From NCBI RefSeq assembly GCF_048128805.1, contig NC_136003.1:20480840-20544839 (forward strand): a stretch of 64,000 nucleotides of DNA, read 5' to 3'. A program made the position numbers and the translations under genes. The notes under the pieces are model-generated. The model saw only the letters and a program-made list of their open reading frames with translations, was not told the DNA's origin and did not search any database. Below, in pieces: positions 12,058 to 24,761 of the stretch (within the stretch, counting starts at the first letter, position 1; each line of letters starts with the position of its first letter). The stretch is from Centroberyx gerrardi (lineage: Eukaryota > Chordata > Actinopteri > Beryciformes > Berycidae).

Positions 12058-12944
12058 AGCCCACACCACCTTGACTTTACTATCCCAAGGCCATCTCAAG
12101 GCCAGGCGTCATGCCGAAATCCAAAGTGTGTGTTCGCACGCGTGTTTGTAACAGAATATCACGGAGCAGTTCCACCGGGACCCAGACATCTCAGAAAGAG
12201 CTTCATCTCCTCACAACAGACCACCAATCACCAAGGCATGATGACATCATGAGAAAGTTGTCCCCCTGTTGACAAGGCCTACTGTTGCCATGGGGCTGCT
12301 GAAAATGGCACTGCCGATCCCAGTAAATGAAGGTTGTTGGGGGAGGGGATGTGAGGGCAAGTAAATAAAAGTGCCATTTGCTGTGTGTTTGCTTGACGTC
12401 CTTCACTAGTCAGAGCCAAATTCTGCTCTATTATTGGGCTGCTGAGCATTGGGAGCCCCCGGTAGCTCGGCTGCAGTGGGACCCCCCACTATGGAGGACA
12501 TCGCTGTATTGGCATGTTTGCTGGGGTCCCCTCATGTGGCCTTTGGGAGACATGTGAGCTGACAGCAGCCGCACTCATTCTCTGAAAGTTAATTGAGAAA
12601 AGAGAATGATGTAGAACAAAAGAAAGAAGGGGACAGTCTTGTAGGACCAGACTACAGGACCCAATAGGACCAAATCACCATTCACAAACAGAGGTGATTA
12701 GTCATAATGTAGATGTCAGCCAAGACAGTGAAATCTACATGAAAAATACCCTAGCACAGCAGTGTGAACCTTTCTATCAAGGCAGATGTGTATATCAGCT
12801 CTTCAAGACTATGCTCAACAGACTTTGGCTATCAAACAGGAAAGCAGAGTAGATAGTGCTACATTTGGGTCAAAATCAAGATCTATAATGTCAAGATCTT
12901 CAGTAGAAGGCGCTCTTTTGTGTGGGGGTAACTGCGTCAAAGAA

Positions 12945-13085
12945 GAAAAACTAAATCCAAGGCACTCTTAATAGAAAAAGGTTTTAAAAAGCCTTTATTC
13001 CATTGGCTTGTTGAAAGAACAGGTTAAAAACAAGGTTAACTCCAGCATGTTTCGGTATTGGCCTTTCTCAGGGAAAGCAAAGCTT
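12945..13085. repeat. Possible dispersed fish repeat
   Basis: The sequence runs from AAATCCAAGGCACTC through TTTAAAAAGCCTTTATTCC to CATGTTTCGG and CCTTTCTCAGGG. This order (short-interval TTTATT block followed by an ATGTTTCGG block and a TCAGG end) resembles a recurrent fish interspersed element. No second copy was found in the window, so this rests on recollection of the pattern. Confidence 0.3.
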
Positions 13086-14347
13086 CAAACAAATCCATGT
13101 TCAAGATTTTGGCTATTACTACTGTACATTTGTCTAGATGTGATCCCAATGGTCTCTATCAACTTTAAGCGAGAGTTGTCCTGAGAGACTACCATCAGCC
13201 AAAACTAAGTAACCCTGATCTTCAAACCATCTGATATTGAGAGATGAAGAAAGTGCCTGGTCTACCTCATGCACACCGCCCTATTCCTCAGTCGAAGCGC
13301 ATAATTCCCCAATCCCTTTGATACCCGATATTCAGACATGCAGGCCCATGCCGTGACCCCACCATCACTTTTTGCTAGAGACACCCAACACCCCTCGCCC
13401 TTAATCCTGCCATATACCCCCGCGGAGGGCGAGGCGGGGCGAAGGAGGCGGGCTGCGAGGCGCTTCACGACTGGAAAACTCACGACCCACGGGGGGATTA
13501 GAGGGCATTCTGGGAGGCGCCTTATTGACTTGTCGACTCTCTCTGTCCCACCTCATCCCGCTGATGTGTTCATCCTTATCTGATGCCTGCTGGCTCGAAC
13601 TTGGAAACAAATCACATACTTGGAATTGTAATGTTACATCTGCATTCAATGTAGTTAAACCAAAACAGAGTTCATCTATATCGCTACAATGATTTTGAAC
13701 GGCTCAAACACACAAATGTTAATTATAGGCACAGTAGACAAAAATGGATTTTTGGTTGTGCTGGTTATTTGATTGATAAGGTATGTCTTTGTTCCTTATG
13801 CATGTAATTGGAATGATTTAACCAGTGAAAATAATTTGGAGCAGAATTTACAGTCGTGGGCCTCATGGTCCCCCCAGTTGTGGGACTGGAATAACAAATG
13901 TAAAACTGAAATATAGATAGAACCCTATAATCTTAAAATCAAGTGGTTTATTAAAGCATTTTTAACACTTGAATAAACAGTTAATCTCACTTTGATGTTT
14001 GTAGTCTCACATTATGTTGGAATCTGACCAGATACGTCCAATTACAATCCATTACATTTGAATAGATTTCAAGCCTTGCACTAAAAGGAATACATAATAT
14101 TCCACAGAGTCCTGGAAAGTCCTTCTCTGACTAATCTTTGACTGTATATGAATCTGAAAATTGGAAAAACTATCTTGTGAGTGTGAAGGCCGCATTACAG
14201 AAGCGTCAGAGCAGTATTGTGTCAGACTGGAGGTGTTAGGACTGCAGCTGCAGAGTGAGTTGTGGCTTCAGTGTGGGTGGTGGCTATCTCGCTGCTGGGG
14301 CGGTGTGTTTATGTGCGCTGGGGGTAGGGCCACGTGCACAGTGCAGG

Positions 14348-14350
<3 letters not shown>

Positions 14351-14398
<48 letters not shown>
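14351..14398. repeat. (AC)24 microsatellite
   Basis: Uninterrupted AC dinucleotide run ending in a short CGCG stretch. It creates spurious Thr-His open frames. Confidence 0.97.
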
Positions 14399-14400
<2 letters not shown>

Positions 14401-14809
14401 GCGCACAAAAACCACAGAGGCCCTATTGATTCCAGCTAATCAAGGCGGTGGGGTTGGGGGAAGCTGTGCACGCGTGTGTGTGAAGTCAACACATTCCCCA
14501 CATTCCAGCACTTCCCAAAGAGGCATAAAATATTAGCCACCGCACTGAGCTCACTGGCTGCTCTGTTCTGGCCTCTCATCTCTCCGAGGGTCCGGTCCTC
14601 TTGCTCTTTCACTCCGTTGCCCTTCTTTCTGCCAAGTGACTGTGCAGTTTGCTGCGACTGCAGTTTTCAACACTGCTTGTCTTTTTTTTTTTCTTTTTTT
14701 CTCTTCTCTCTCTTTTTTAATTCCACCCACGAGATGACCACGCCGTGACTCCTGACTGAATCACACTGACAGCACAGAGACAGCACACACATTCAAGTCT
14801 GGTTTAGAC

Positions 14810-15360
14810 CAGTCGTGCTCAACTGGTATCACAGCGGGACCCAAATTCGACCTTGCCCACATGAAGACCCATTGTATTTAGTAGTCAGACATTATGTGAG
14901 TTGCATCCGATGAGAAAAAAAACGCCCCAGCCAAATCATTCTGGAGGAAGTCTGCTTAAACATAACATGAGAGTCCATGCCCACCATGTACTGTACATGA
15001 TGTGACATGTTGGAGATCTGAAACGTAAACGTCAGACTGGAGTTTTTTGTCTGTGACATGCTTATCATGCAATTAGTTGGAATCAAAGAGAATAGGTGAG
15101 AATAGCCAGTAGGCAAAATAGAGTTACTTCCAAGAGCTACAAACACCTTTCAATTCATCGGACTCAAATCAAAGTGTCACAGATGAAAGATAATGCATTT
15201 ATCTTTCCAATGGAAGTGCATAATGGTGCTGAAATTGCAGATAAAAATGATTAAAGTCTTGAAACCTATATCTAATAATATATACGGGCTCATTCATAGT
15301 CCTGCCTTAATTATCTTGTGACTAACTTTAGGATCACCACCCACTAGCTGAGAAGCACTG
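14810..15360. mobile_element. hAT-like non-autonomous element with degenerate 8-base target duplication
   Basis: The left end starts CAGTCGTGCTCAACTGGT and the right end, on the other strand, starts CAGTGCTTCTCAGCTAGTGG. CAGTGSTTCTCAA-type ends are typical of hAT/Charlie elements. The flanking octamers GTTTAGAC (14802-14809) and GTTTACAT (15361-15368) share their first five bases, as expected for an old 8-bp target-site duplication. The roughly 550 bp interior is AT-rich and encodes no transposase. Confidence 0.6.
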
Positions 15361-15528
15361 GTTTACATTATGATTAGTAGCAAGATCTGTGTGGATTGTG
15401 ACAACAGCACCCTAATTTTTTGCCCTCAAATCCTACTTCATTATTGCTCTGTGGCATGACGGGCGCATGCTTGACATTTCGGCCAATCTGTATGACAATG
15501 CAGCCTTTTGAGAGCTTAGAGGATGAAT

Positions 15529-15552
15529 GCTGCTGCTGCTGCTGCTGATGAT
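15529..15552. repeat. (GCT)n/(GAT)n trinucleotide repeat
   Basis: About five TGC units followed by GATGAT; non-coding context. Confidence 0.8.
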
Positions 15553-15785
15553 GAATGTTGTTATAAGAATCTGCACAAAACATGAAGTGTGCAGAACTAG
15601 AGGGGAAAGAATGTTTTAATCAACTGGAATCTTTATTTAGATCTACAGGTCACACACAATCAACAGTTTGCAGAGTGATTAGGGCGATGCTTATGTGAAG
15701 TGCAACCACCTGAAGACTGTGGGCATCTGTTACCGGCAGCTGCTGTTGGCCCCACAGTGCGAGCGGAGCAAGGTGGGCTGGCAAG

Positions 15786-15808
15786 GAAGGAGGGAGGGAG
15801 GGAGGGAG
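15786..15808. repeat. (GGGA)n microsatellite
   Basis: Five to six GGGA/GGGAGG units on the plus strand, purine-only. Confidence 0.85.
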
Positions 15809-15873
15809 GACTGACAACCAGGACAGCTGGACCGATGAAGACACTGTCAACGGCCAAGCAAGTGCCCACCGAC

Positions 15874-15897
15874 CCTCCTCCTCCTCCTCCTCCTCCA
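15874..15897. repeat. (CTC)n microsatellite
   Basis: About seven CTC units; with the GGGA repeat 70 bases away it makes opposing purine and pyrimidine tracts. Confidence 0.85.
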
Positions 15898-16881
15898 AGG
15901 CTCCTGCTCTGAGAGCCAGAGTGAGAAGGTTCGCAGCAAGGCACCGTTACCATAGAAACTCTGTTTGCATTTCCCAGTGAGCAATTCCGGGACCGCTGGC
16001 TTTCAGCTGGAATTCAGACATTCAATTCAACGCACAGGGCCTGTCTGGAAAAGCAATTGTCTATTCGGGCCAACTTATTGAAAGACATTCTAGGTGCATT
16101 TCCGTTTTAAGTGAAAAGGCAGACAAAAAGAGCCTCGGCCGTGCGCTGGACGTTATCTGGACGGGCCCGGCTCGCACGCTGCATCATCTGCTGCGGCAGC
16201 ACAGCGAGGAGCTCCAATACCCCGACTGTGTTTTATTTGAGGTGAAGAAAATGAAAAGCCTTAATTTTTATAAAAGGGAGCTCCAGCAGAATTCTACATG
16301 CCAATCAAAATTTGGACTGTGGTGGGAGAGTACCGCTTTCTGCTGCGTGCCCAGTCACACTGCTGTATTCAGGTCTGTCTTCAGTCTCTCTCTCCCTCTC
16401 ATACCAGGCTGCTGCACTGGAACAAAGAGCCCTTTCACATTGACCTTGACACACGGCCACCCCCATCACCACAGGAACCAATGCAGAGGAATCCACCCCA
16501 ACTCTATGATATCAATCTCTCTCTGCCCCTGGCAGACGGTCTGAGCTCAAGGCTGAGGTGAACCTTGGAGAGAAGGATAATGCACATCATATGAGAGTGT
16601 TTCCATTCCAGCAGGGAATATGGAAAAAAAAAAATCACCAGTTAACACCACTGTGAATATCGTATCTGATCTGAAATCACCCACTATGTCCATCTGAGGT
16701 ATTTCGGAAAAATATTATGTGATAGTGTGTCAAAATAATTTAACAATGTAACAATCAATGCATTATTCACAATGCATAGTCTGCAGAGCTAAGCCAATGA
16801 CCTGCTACAGTTAGAATTTGCCCATTAGTGATTTAGTCAATTATTTATTCACATGTAAACACCACATGACCTTGAAAACTT

Positions 16882-16887
16882 TTTATT
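16882..16887 (-). promoter_or_regulatory. metrnl: Candidate poly(A) signal of metrnl
   Basis: TTTATT on the plus strand is AATAAA on the minus strand. It is the first canonical signal after the metrnl stop codon, giving a 3' UTR of roughly 550 bases (17430 down to about 16865). Confidence 0.5.
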
Positions 16888-17430
16888 CTCAGGAGGAAAA
16901 CAGTTTTTTCTTATTTTTTTTTTTTTACAATTACACCTGAAAAGCACATGAATTCAGGCATTAAATTGCATATCTTTTTTTTTTTAAACAAAATAAAATA
17001 ACAACAGACTTTCACTTTATACATTTCTGTCATAAGAAATAACTTCAGAACTGTACATCAAGCTTTTTACAAAGCACTTGGAGCTTCCAAATATACAATG
17101 TTCATTCACATTTTATACACATTAAAAACCAAACAGGGTCTGCTACATTTAAAACCTGGGAGTTCCTCCTCTGCGAGCACGGCAGTTCGGATACGATCCA
17201 CATTGGGTTGGCTTTGAGAACAGAGTCCAACCAGCGTGCTGCTTGGCAACATTCAGGATCTCCACTTTCTGTCTCAAACGAGTCCTGAGACAGCGGGAGA
17301 GGCTCTGGGCCCGGGCCAGTCTGTCAGTCTAGCTGATTGCAGCCATTTCTCTCCTCAGTATCAACACTTTGTCCAGCTCTCCACCCAATTCAGCGAGGAC
17401 TTGTCCCATTTCCAGGCAGGGTCAGGTCAG

Positions 17431-18162
17431 TCAGTCGGTGTCCATGTGACAGGGGTTGGTCCCCTGCTGCTGCGCCTCACGGTACAGCCGGAGGAAGTCT
17501 TTGTAGCGTGGAGCGCAGCCCATCCAGGCCTCCCCGAACCTCACAGTCCCAGTGAAGAGGAAGTCCCCGCCGCCGGGCTTCACGCCGCACTGGAGGGGCA
17601 TCTTGACCCGGCCGGTCCAGCTCCGCACCCTCACACCCCCAGGCACAAACACCTGGGTCTTCTGTCTGTACAGGCGGCTGATCTCCACAGTGACGGATGA
17701 CTGCTCCTCCTCCCGCTCCACCTTCTTAATGCTGCCCCGCGCCACTGGAAACACCGGGCAGGAAGACAGAATTAACATACTGGTACTATATTTCATGCTA
17801 TAATGAGTGGTGTTTTCATTGGACATTTCTTCTAACCATACAGCAGAAGGAAGCCTATGATTCTCCCAAACGGAGGTAGTAACTTACCAAAGTCGCTGGT
17901 GCAGACTGCTAGAAGCATCTCGGCGTCTGTGCAGGGCTGGCAGGGGGCTGAGTAAAAATAAAAAGAGAAGGCGGATGAGCTTTGGGCTAAATTACAGTAC
18001 TATACCGCTACACACAGCAACAGGAAAAGGCCTTGATTTCTTTAGCACTCCCTGCCTTCCAGTGTGACAAGAATCTCACTGTTGGGTCCACAACTTTCCA
18101 GTTAAGTACCGCAATACACAAACACAGAGCTGTGGTTGGGCCAGCCATGTAGGTCATGTGCT

Positions 18163-18204
<42 letters not shown>

Positions 18205-20535
18205 ACGAGCGTGCGCGACCCGGGTCACGGTGATTCATTTTCGTCCCCGCAGTGGATTATTTATTTACAAAGACGGCAGAACGGGAGTCGGCTGTCAGGA
18301 GCTCTGGGTTTTACACCAAACAGAGCCGGGCATGGCGCTGGAGGTAAAACAGTTAATCACCGCTCATTAAAAATGCTGATGAGTGTGCGTGCGTGCCTGT
18401 GTGTGTGCAATGCCCTGAGGGGGTGTTCGGTCAGCCGCCGCCACCAGAACAGGAACCCCTTGACACTTCACAACAAACAAGAACCAGATGAATAGGATAA
18501 GGAGAGCAAAGAGACGGGCAAGGCTGAGTTGCTGCCTCTCTGACCTGAGCGCTGTTAGCACTCCAGCAGGCCTACTGGGACTAGCGGCACAAAAAACACT
18601 GACTGAAGCAGCCAGAACACAATCTACAACATCAAGTCGAGTTTTTTGACTACATTACAAGTGAGAATAACATCAGAAAGGAGGCAGGAAAAAAGGACAA
18701 AAAAGGCCCACATTACTACCTCTCGTCTTCAACAAATGGGGCACTTTGAACCACGAAAACGCATGCTCTCATAACTAGAGGGCAAATAATTGAGTTTAAA
18801 AAAAGGGGAATTAACTGAAATGGCCTCTACCCTGTCCAGACCTTTGAAAGTTAGCCCAAGGCTAGATTTCACCTTTGATTGGTCGCAGTAGAGCCTGGCC
18901 CGTCCTCCAGAGTGATTTACAGCAGGAGAAAGGGCCCTAAATGAGAGCAGTCAACTCAATGATTAGTTGACTCAGGTGGTCCTGCGGCCTGGCCCGACCA
19001 GAGTGCCTTTATTAGTCCTGGACCTGCTGTGGTTTTCTTTAGCGGCAGAGTGGCCCACAGGGGCAGGTGGGGAGGGGAGCGGTGGGGAGCAAGGGAAGGG
19101 TGCCCAGTCAGCAGTGGGCCGAGGGTGGGGCGGCAGTGGATGCTAATCCACAGCATGTGAGGGAGAGTGATTAAGAGTGTTAGTCCGGGTGGATTTAGTA
19201 CGCTTAGTTAACACAGTCCGGTCATGAATCTGTGCATAAAGATAAATCTAATTCAGAAATTCTGATGTCTGGAGAAAAATATGCAGACTGTTGCCCTGAC
19301 AGAAAATTAAAAACACTTTTTGCGAGAGAAGAAAACGTGACCTCTGTCATCTTTGGGGGCAGAGCAGGGGCTTATTTTTAGCTGGCTTGTCTGAAGTTGG
19401 GTGTATGGGGGTGAGGGGTGAGCATGTCTTAGGTCAACTTGTGTTGCAACACAAGGCGCTGCTGCATCACTAGTGAGGTCAGAGGTCACACAGCCACAAG
19501 CTCAGAAGGCTTCAGAACAGCTGGAGAGTTGGGAGACTTCAGAGTGACCGACCTCGCCCAGAGCAGAGTGCAGAGGCCCTTTGATGTGAGCCTGCCTGCC
19601 GCCGTAGCAGCGAGCGGAGGCCCAAACCCAAACCCGGGTGTTTTTTTTTCCTCAAAGCAGAGCAGAGCAGAGCAGAGCAGAGCAGAGCAGGGCTCACATG
19701 TCAGACATGAAACAGAACCACAGGAATGGGCTGAGAGCCGAGTCAGCATCTCTGCCTGGCCCATGCGCATGCTGCACCATTCTGATCAGAACCACTTCAC
19801 AGGAGCAGAGAGGGATGAGGGATGGGAGGAGTGGTAGAGGAGGGGCGGGGGTGTGTGTGTGTGGGGGGACGATATAGTGTCCCTGCAACATCTGGGCCCA
19901 GATGCATTCCACTCTAATGGAGCACAACTCGCTAATACCGCTCGGCACAGACGAAAACCACTTCAAACGACCGGGACGAGAGGAGGAAGATAGATGAAGG
20001 GCAGAGGAATGAAAAGGAAAATACTAGAATGACAAATAGAAGAGAGAAATGGAGAGGTAGGAAAGAGTGAGACAGAGGGGAAGAAAAAGGAGGCTGATTA
20101 AAGTGAGCAGAAAGGCAGGCCGAGGGAGCGATAGTAAGAAGAGAAGGAGGAAGGGGAAAAATAGGCCCTATATGCCCGAGAAGAAGGTCCTCCCAACATC
20201 TGGTCGGAGATGCATTCCAACTTGATGGCGAGCAACTCAATCCCAGCACAGCGGGTCGGAGAGAAGAGGACGGGAAAGGGAAAGAAAGAAGAAACAGAAA
20301 GAGAAAATGAGAAGAAAGGAGGGAGGGAGGGAGAGAGAGCAATGGATCCACCAGTTCAGAGACCCTGCTCCAGTCTCCAGATGACACGAGACCACTGTCT
20401 TTATGAATCATCCCAGTACTATCTCAGGCCTGGCCAGCCACATCACATCACAACACCAGCTCATACTACAGAGACACTGAGCAGAGCGAACTGATGTGGT
20501 CAAAACAACTCCTCCTCACTCCGCTGCATTAAACC

Positions 20536-20567
<32 letters not shown>

Positions 20568-23500
20568 CTCTGTTGTGCCAGATAATGATGCAGGATGTGG
20601 ACATGTGAACCCAGAGAGCCGTAAAAACAGATGTGGGCCTGATAGTACTCATATTTTGCTTTTGAGTGGAAAAAAAACACAGTTGCTGCACATTTGCTCA
20701 GCTTGAAACTGTGCAGGTTTGGCAGGTACGCAGCGTGAAAATAGAAGGCTGTTTTTAAAGGGAGGCCCTCTGTTTGGCCGTGCCCCTCCACACACAAGCC
20801 AGCACAGAAACCTCACCGCTCACAGCCGTAGGATTCCCAAGTCAAGTCAGGCTAGTTGTGTAACTATCTGCGAGAGATGTGTGAAATTAACTGAAATATC
20901 AATATTTGATCCTAGGAAACAAAAGTTTCATAAAGGCTGCAATCTGGGGGGAGATAATGTTTTGATACTCACAGTGAGACTTCAATATTGGGAAGGCACA
21001 TGTTCTTCCAAAACCAATATGTACAGAGCAACAATACTGGGAGAGAAATAAACTTTGGCTTTGGTATTAGCAGTGAGTTGGAGCGAGCCTAGAGTTTCCT
21101 ACTATTAGAGTCCAACTTAATAAAAGTTTCCACCAGTAGATGGCTGCATTTAGTGCATGGCAGAGGACACAGAGACAAAGGACAAAGGAAGTCAGTTCTA
21201 GAGGGAATCAATCAAAACAAAGTCTGCAGACCTCTACAATGGTTAATTAAATAAAATACAGGGGAAAAAAGAAGTAAATAGTGTAAAATCACAACATCTG
21301 TATCTTACCTGCCAGTGAGCGCACGTCCGCCCCCAGCCTGTCATTGACCAGCTCGTACTGGAAGGCTGTGATCCTGCGGCTGATGTCCATGTGCGGGACG
21401 GCCTCGATGAAGAGCGCCCCCTCCTGGATGCTGAAGCAGTGCACCTTGCCCTGAGCCTGGTCCCGCTCGCGCAGCAGCAGCCGCAGCTTGCCGGTGCGGT
21501 CCAGGTAGATGTTGGTGCCGCTGGAGTCCCTGGAGGGCTTGATGCAGACGGAGAGTCGGGCCGCGGCGGGGGAGGCCGTGTTGGGCCGCAGGTTGACAAT
21601 GATGGCCCCCGTCGGGTAGAGCCACTCCAGGGAGCCTTGGGAGCAGCGGAGGTACACCTGCTCCACGTCCCTGGCATGGCCCTCATGGGTCAGACCGCTG
21701 GAGGAGGGGAGGGAGAGAGGTCAGCCGAGATCAATCATGGATCGAGGTCCACAAGTTTGAGGCATGATCAAAAAGTTACTCTGAAAAATGTGTACAACTA
21801 TTTAAACCCCATAATGTTTTGTGGAAAGCTTTGTGGAAATGTATTATGTTAGTCGGTTTTTGAGGCGACAAGGAGAGTCAAGCTCCTGCTGAACGTAATT
21901 TTCTTTAATGCAGCATCAAGGGATTGTTCAGCGATCTAAAAATGATTGTTCTGGTCAGTTGTAGCCTCAGTTAACTGACCAAGGTGAAGCCCTCTGGCTG
22001 ACTGCAAGGACATTAGACCGCATTCCTCCCGAAGCGTTAAGGCCCGGCTGTGCGCAAGACTGGCTGCATGACCAGTCACGAGCCGGCGCAGCCAAAATGA
22101 CCTCAGCTCCAACACACACTCCCTATACCACATTGTTCCCCTCAGAGCTTTGGCAAAATGCAGCACTGGCAGTCTGCCTTTGGGAAGAGTTTGGAAGCAG
22201 AAATGGATGAATGGAGGGACACAGGGGCTTCTGGGCAGACAACGGCAGCAACAGTAGCCGGGCCTGCTGCATGCAAGTGCAAATGCAGGTCACGCACCGA
22301 ACCTCCCCCTGCTTTCAAGCCACCAAAGAGACTGGAAGAGACTTGTCCGGGCAGCACTCCGGACTCTGGCGCCAGCATGACCAAATGACTCCCTCCAGAA
22401 CTTAATGCCTGGTCAGGGTTCGAAAACTCCAGTCTGTCAGTCATTCTGTGGCAAAGCCAGAGTCAGGAAACCATCAGCATTCTACCAGCATGTGGATGCC
22501 AAGCCAGTGGTTTGACTCTAGGGGAGAAACGCCCAGTTTCTTGAAAATGAGATGCTGAAATTCAAATGTGCCATAGATCTAAAGCAACCCAGCGCACATG
22601 CTGAGCATATGCAGCTAAAGCCCCGTAACCAGTCTCTCCTCAGCGCGCCTCTAATTAAGTCTTTTTTAACTCCATCATCTCTGCATGCAATTAAAGGAGA
22701 TTAGTCAAGAGTCTAACTAATGAACAACAGATTATTGGTTATGAGCTCAAAGTGCTGCATATTGCCTATCCCTCCTGACTGGAGGATGAAAAACAAAACC
22801 GCACTACTTGAGGCACATCCACTCAAGTGCAAAACAGATTTCAGCAGATGTTTGATGGGAGGTGAAACTTTCCAGTGTGTTCTGACTAAGCGTCTAAGGA
22901 TTGTCTCAGGGTTTTAACATTTATATAAAAACAGAAACTAAATCTCATGAAAGCTCTGGAGCAATGTGTACATGCACTTTGAGTATACTTTTGTTTTTTC
23001 TAGTGATTTGGAATTCCACCCAGTTAATGACTATATGAAACAAACATGAATTAAACCATTGTCATTATAAAATATATCTATTAACAGAATAATGAAGTTG
23101 ACTCCGGCTAGTTTTACTCAACATTTGAGCATAAGATGTGATTTACTAATTAATTTCTGTATCCAATTCAAATTTGTGCAACTATTTTGGTGAACAGAGA
23201 AAAAAAAAAGCTTATTTTCTAAAGTGCCAAACCCATTTCGCAGGGCTCTTAACAGAAGAAAGTAGGTGAAAAATGAATAAGAGGGAAGGAAGTGGAGCTC
23301 ACAAGAGCCTTTGCCATGCATTTTGGCAAAGTGCAATATATTTTATCCATTAAAATCATTGTCAATAAGTCATTCATAAATCCAGTACGGCCTACAGCAC
23401 AATCCTGACGAGTAATCACTATAGTAGGACTTGAGGTATAGTGTGTTTGTGACAGTACTCAATGAGTTTATGATGACCTTGTCGTACTTTCCTTTTTTGA

Positions 23501-23812
23501 CATGATATCACAACAATATTATATAATATTCCAATAGTGTATTTGTATAGTATAGTATTATTATGGCTCTGATTCATGGCTTTACATCACCCCAGTGTCT
23601 GAGTTTCAGTCACAGTCATTTCAGGCCGCAGCCCGCTTAAATTTCATACTTTATTATCCTTATTCTCATTCTCATTATTTCCATTTGACCTGAAATAAAT
23701 AGTATAGTCAGTCTCACCTGCCCTTCCAACTGCACTGGTCGCTTGAGTATTGGCAGAATGCAATCCGACTCAGAAGAAGAGACAGCAAGGCAGCCAGTAT
23801 CGGGGTGAGCAT
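17431..23812 (-). CDS. metrnl: Meteorin-like protein, secreted
   Basis: Coding exons in transcript order are 23812-23718, 21697-21309, 17947-17888 and 17744-17431. All junctions are GT-AG and in frame, giving 858 bases or 285 residues. Residues 1 to about 21 (MLTPILAALLSLLLSRIAFC) form a signal peptide, and the mature protein begins near QYSSDQCSWKGSG. Ten cysteines follow the signal peptide, the number conserved in the meteorin family and expected to pair in five disulfides. Family signatures include THEGHARDVEQVYLRC, YPTGAIIVNLRPNT and LLAVCTSDF. Metrnl is a secreted factor known in mammals for roles in adipose browning, muscle-immune signalling and neurite growth. The fish protein is somewhat shorter than human METRNL (311), mainly in the signal region. 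The start ATG has A at -3. tbcd lies upstream in the same orientation about 30 kb away. Metrn is a paralogue, but the RDVEQVYLRC region favours metrnl. Confidence 0.95.
18166..18197. repeat. (AC)n microsatellite in metrnl intron
   Basis: About fifteen AC units followed by AAACACACAC. Confidence 0.95.
19656..19690. repeat. (AGCAG)7 pentanucleotide repeat
   Basis: Seven perfect AGCAG units follow a T9 tract in metrnl intron 2. Confidence 0.95.
19886..20265. repeat. Diverged direct duplication, spacing 308 bp
   Basis: The block starting CAACATCTGGGCCCAGATGC at 19886 recurs at 20194 as CAACATCTGGTCGGAGATGC, and similarity continues for about 65 bases (shared GATGCATTCCA, ATGG and CAACTC). Each copy is followed by a long purine-rich stretch, so the repeated unit appears to be core plus purine tract. 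Confidence 0.75.
20536..20559. repeat. (CT)n microsatellite
   Basis: About twelve CT units followed by a few GT units. Confidence 0.95.
21133..21144 (+). promoter_or_regulatory. CTCF-like motif in metrnl intron 2
   Basis: CCAGTAGATGGC on the plus strand fits the core pattern CCASYAGRKGGC at every position. It lies about 165 bases after the metrnl exon 2 donor. Confidence 0.4.
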
Positions 23813-24250
23813 GTTTATCTCGCAGCTCACTTTTCCCTCTTCTCAAGTAAAACAACGATAAAGTCCACCGCCGTAATTCCAGCTACATAGCGTCTCCATG
23901 TGCGCCCGGTTTGCCCGATGCTTATCTCCCTTTCTCCTCCGCGGTGCAGATAAATAAAAGCGCCTACAGAAAGTCGGCCGTGTTGCCCGCTGACAGCCCT
24001 CCGTGTAATGTGTTGTGAGTTCCTTCACTTGCGGCTCCGGGAGTGATTCTGCAGCCCTGATTGCTCTCCACGTCACACCCCATCCGCAGCAGTTCATCAC
24101 GCGTGCTGCCTTCACGTGCTCATCAAAAACTCCGAGGAACGAGGTCCTCAGTACAACTTTAGTAGTTTTAGAAGTATTTTTTTGGTGTCTGTTGTGCCAC
24201 AGAGCTACTTTTGTATTGCAGCGGCAGAATGAAGATGGCAAAATGCACGT
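23813..24250 (-). promoter_or_regulatory. metrnl: metrnl 5' UTR and probable promoter region
   Basis: This block just upstream of the metrnl ATG is GC- and CpG-richer than the flanking AT-rich DNA, with CpGs around 23870-24000. No clear TATA box was assigned on the minus strand. Coding potential is low, although one minus-strand frame is open for 132 codons across it. Confidence 0.45.
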
Positions 24251-24414
24251 TACTGATGCTTTTTGATTAATTTAAGATATTAAACACAACTAACAGTTAC
24301 ACAAACAGTGAAAAAAAGTTGAAACATACAACATACAAGAGTGCTAATCATTTACATAATGCCAAACAATGAGAAGTAATAACAAACTATTATCTTCTAA
24401 CTAATAATACTAAC

Positions 24415-24415
<1 letters not shown>

Positions 24416-24443
<28 letters not shown>
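24416..24443. repeat. (TTA)n microsatellite
   Basis: About nine ATT/TTA units. Confidence 0.95.
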
Positions 24444-24445
<2 letters not shown>

Positions 24446-24761
24446 AGGCTTAACTGCTATCAGGCCTCCATGCTCTCAACCCCCCTAAACGTTACATCTG
24501 GGAAACTCTACTATCATAGAAAAATTCACACTTTCCCAATCTTATTTACCATTTTATTGGTCCATTCCTAAACTCATAGTTGAGATAATTCCTACAGCAT
24601 TTGAAGGCAGCATAAGACTCAAGAAATTGGTTTTGAAAGGAGAATGGCAGCCCTGACATCTCTATTCACGCTCACCTTTTTGATTGTTAATATTGTTTAG
24701 CATTTCCCATTCACTGTCAAGCTCGGGCTACACAACACAAGTCTTGCATTGTTAAAAGTTA

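Larger units (their letters stand above)
6903..16880. other. Intergenic region between the 3' ends of atp5pd and metrnl
   Basis: About 10 kb without recognisable exons. Open frames here are short and show no family resemblance. The region holds two inverted-repeat DNA elements (11440-12057 and 14810-15360), a possible dispersed repeat near 12945-13085, and several microsatellites. The first part after atp5pd may be its 3' UTR. Confidence 0.7.
17948..21308. other. metrnl: metrnl intron 2 (3.4 kb)
   Basis: No additional exon was found. It contains a CA repeat, an (AGCAG)7 repeat, a diverged 308-bp direct duplication, a CT repeat and a CTCF-like motif. Confidence 0.8.

Noticed and set aside
14161..14439. 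Frame running into a Thr-His repeat
   Set aside because: The repeat is a translated CA microsatellite; many similar Thr-His or Val-Cys frames in the window have the same cause.
19656..19690. Regularly spaced short repeats considered as a CRISPR-like array
   Set aside because: Perfect pentamer microsatellite without spacers in a vertebrate intron.
20719..21051. 110-codon plus-strand frame inside metrnl intron 2
   Set aside because: Lies in an intron of a well-supported gene on the other strand; composition is ordinary and no motif is recognisable.
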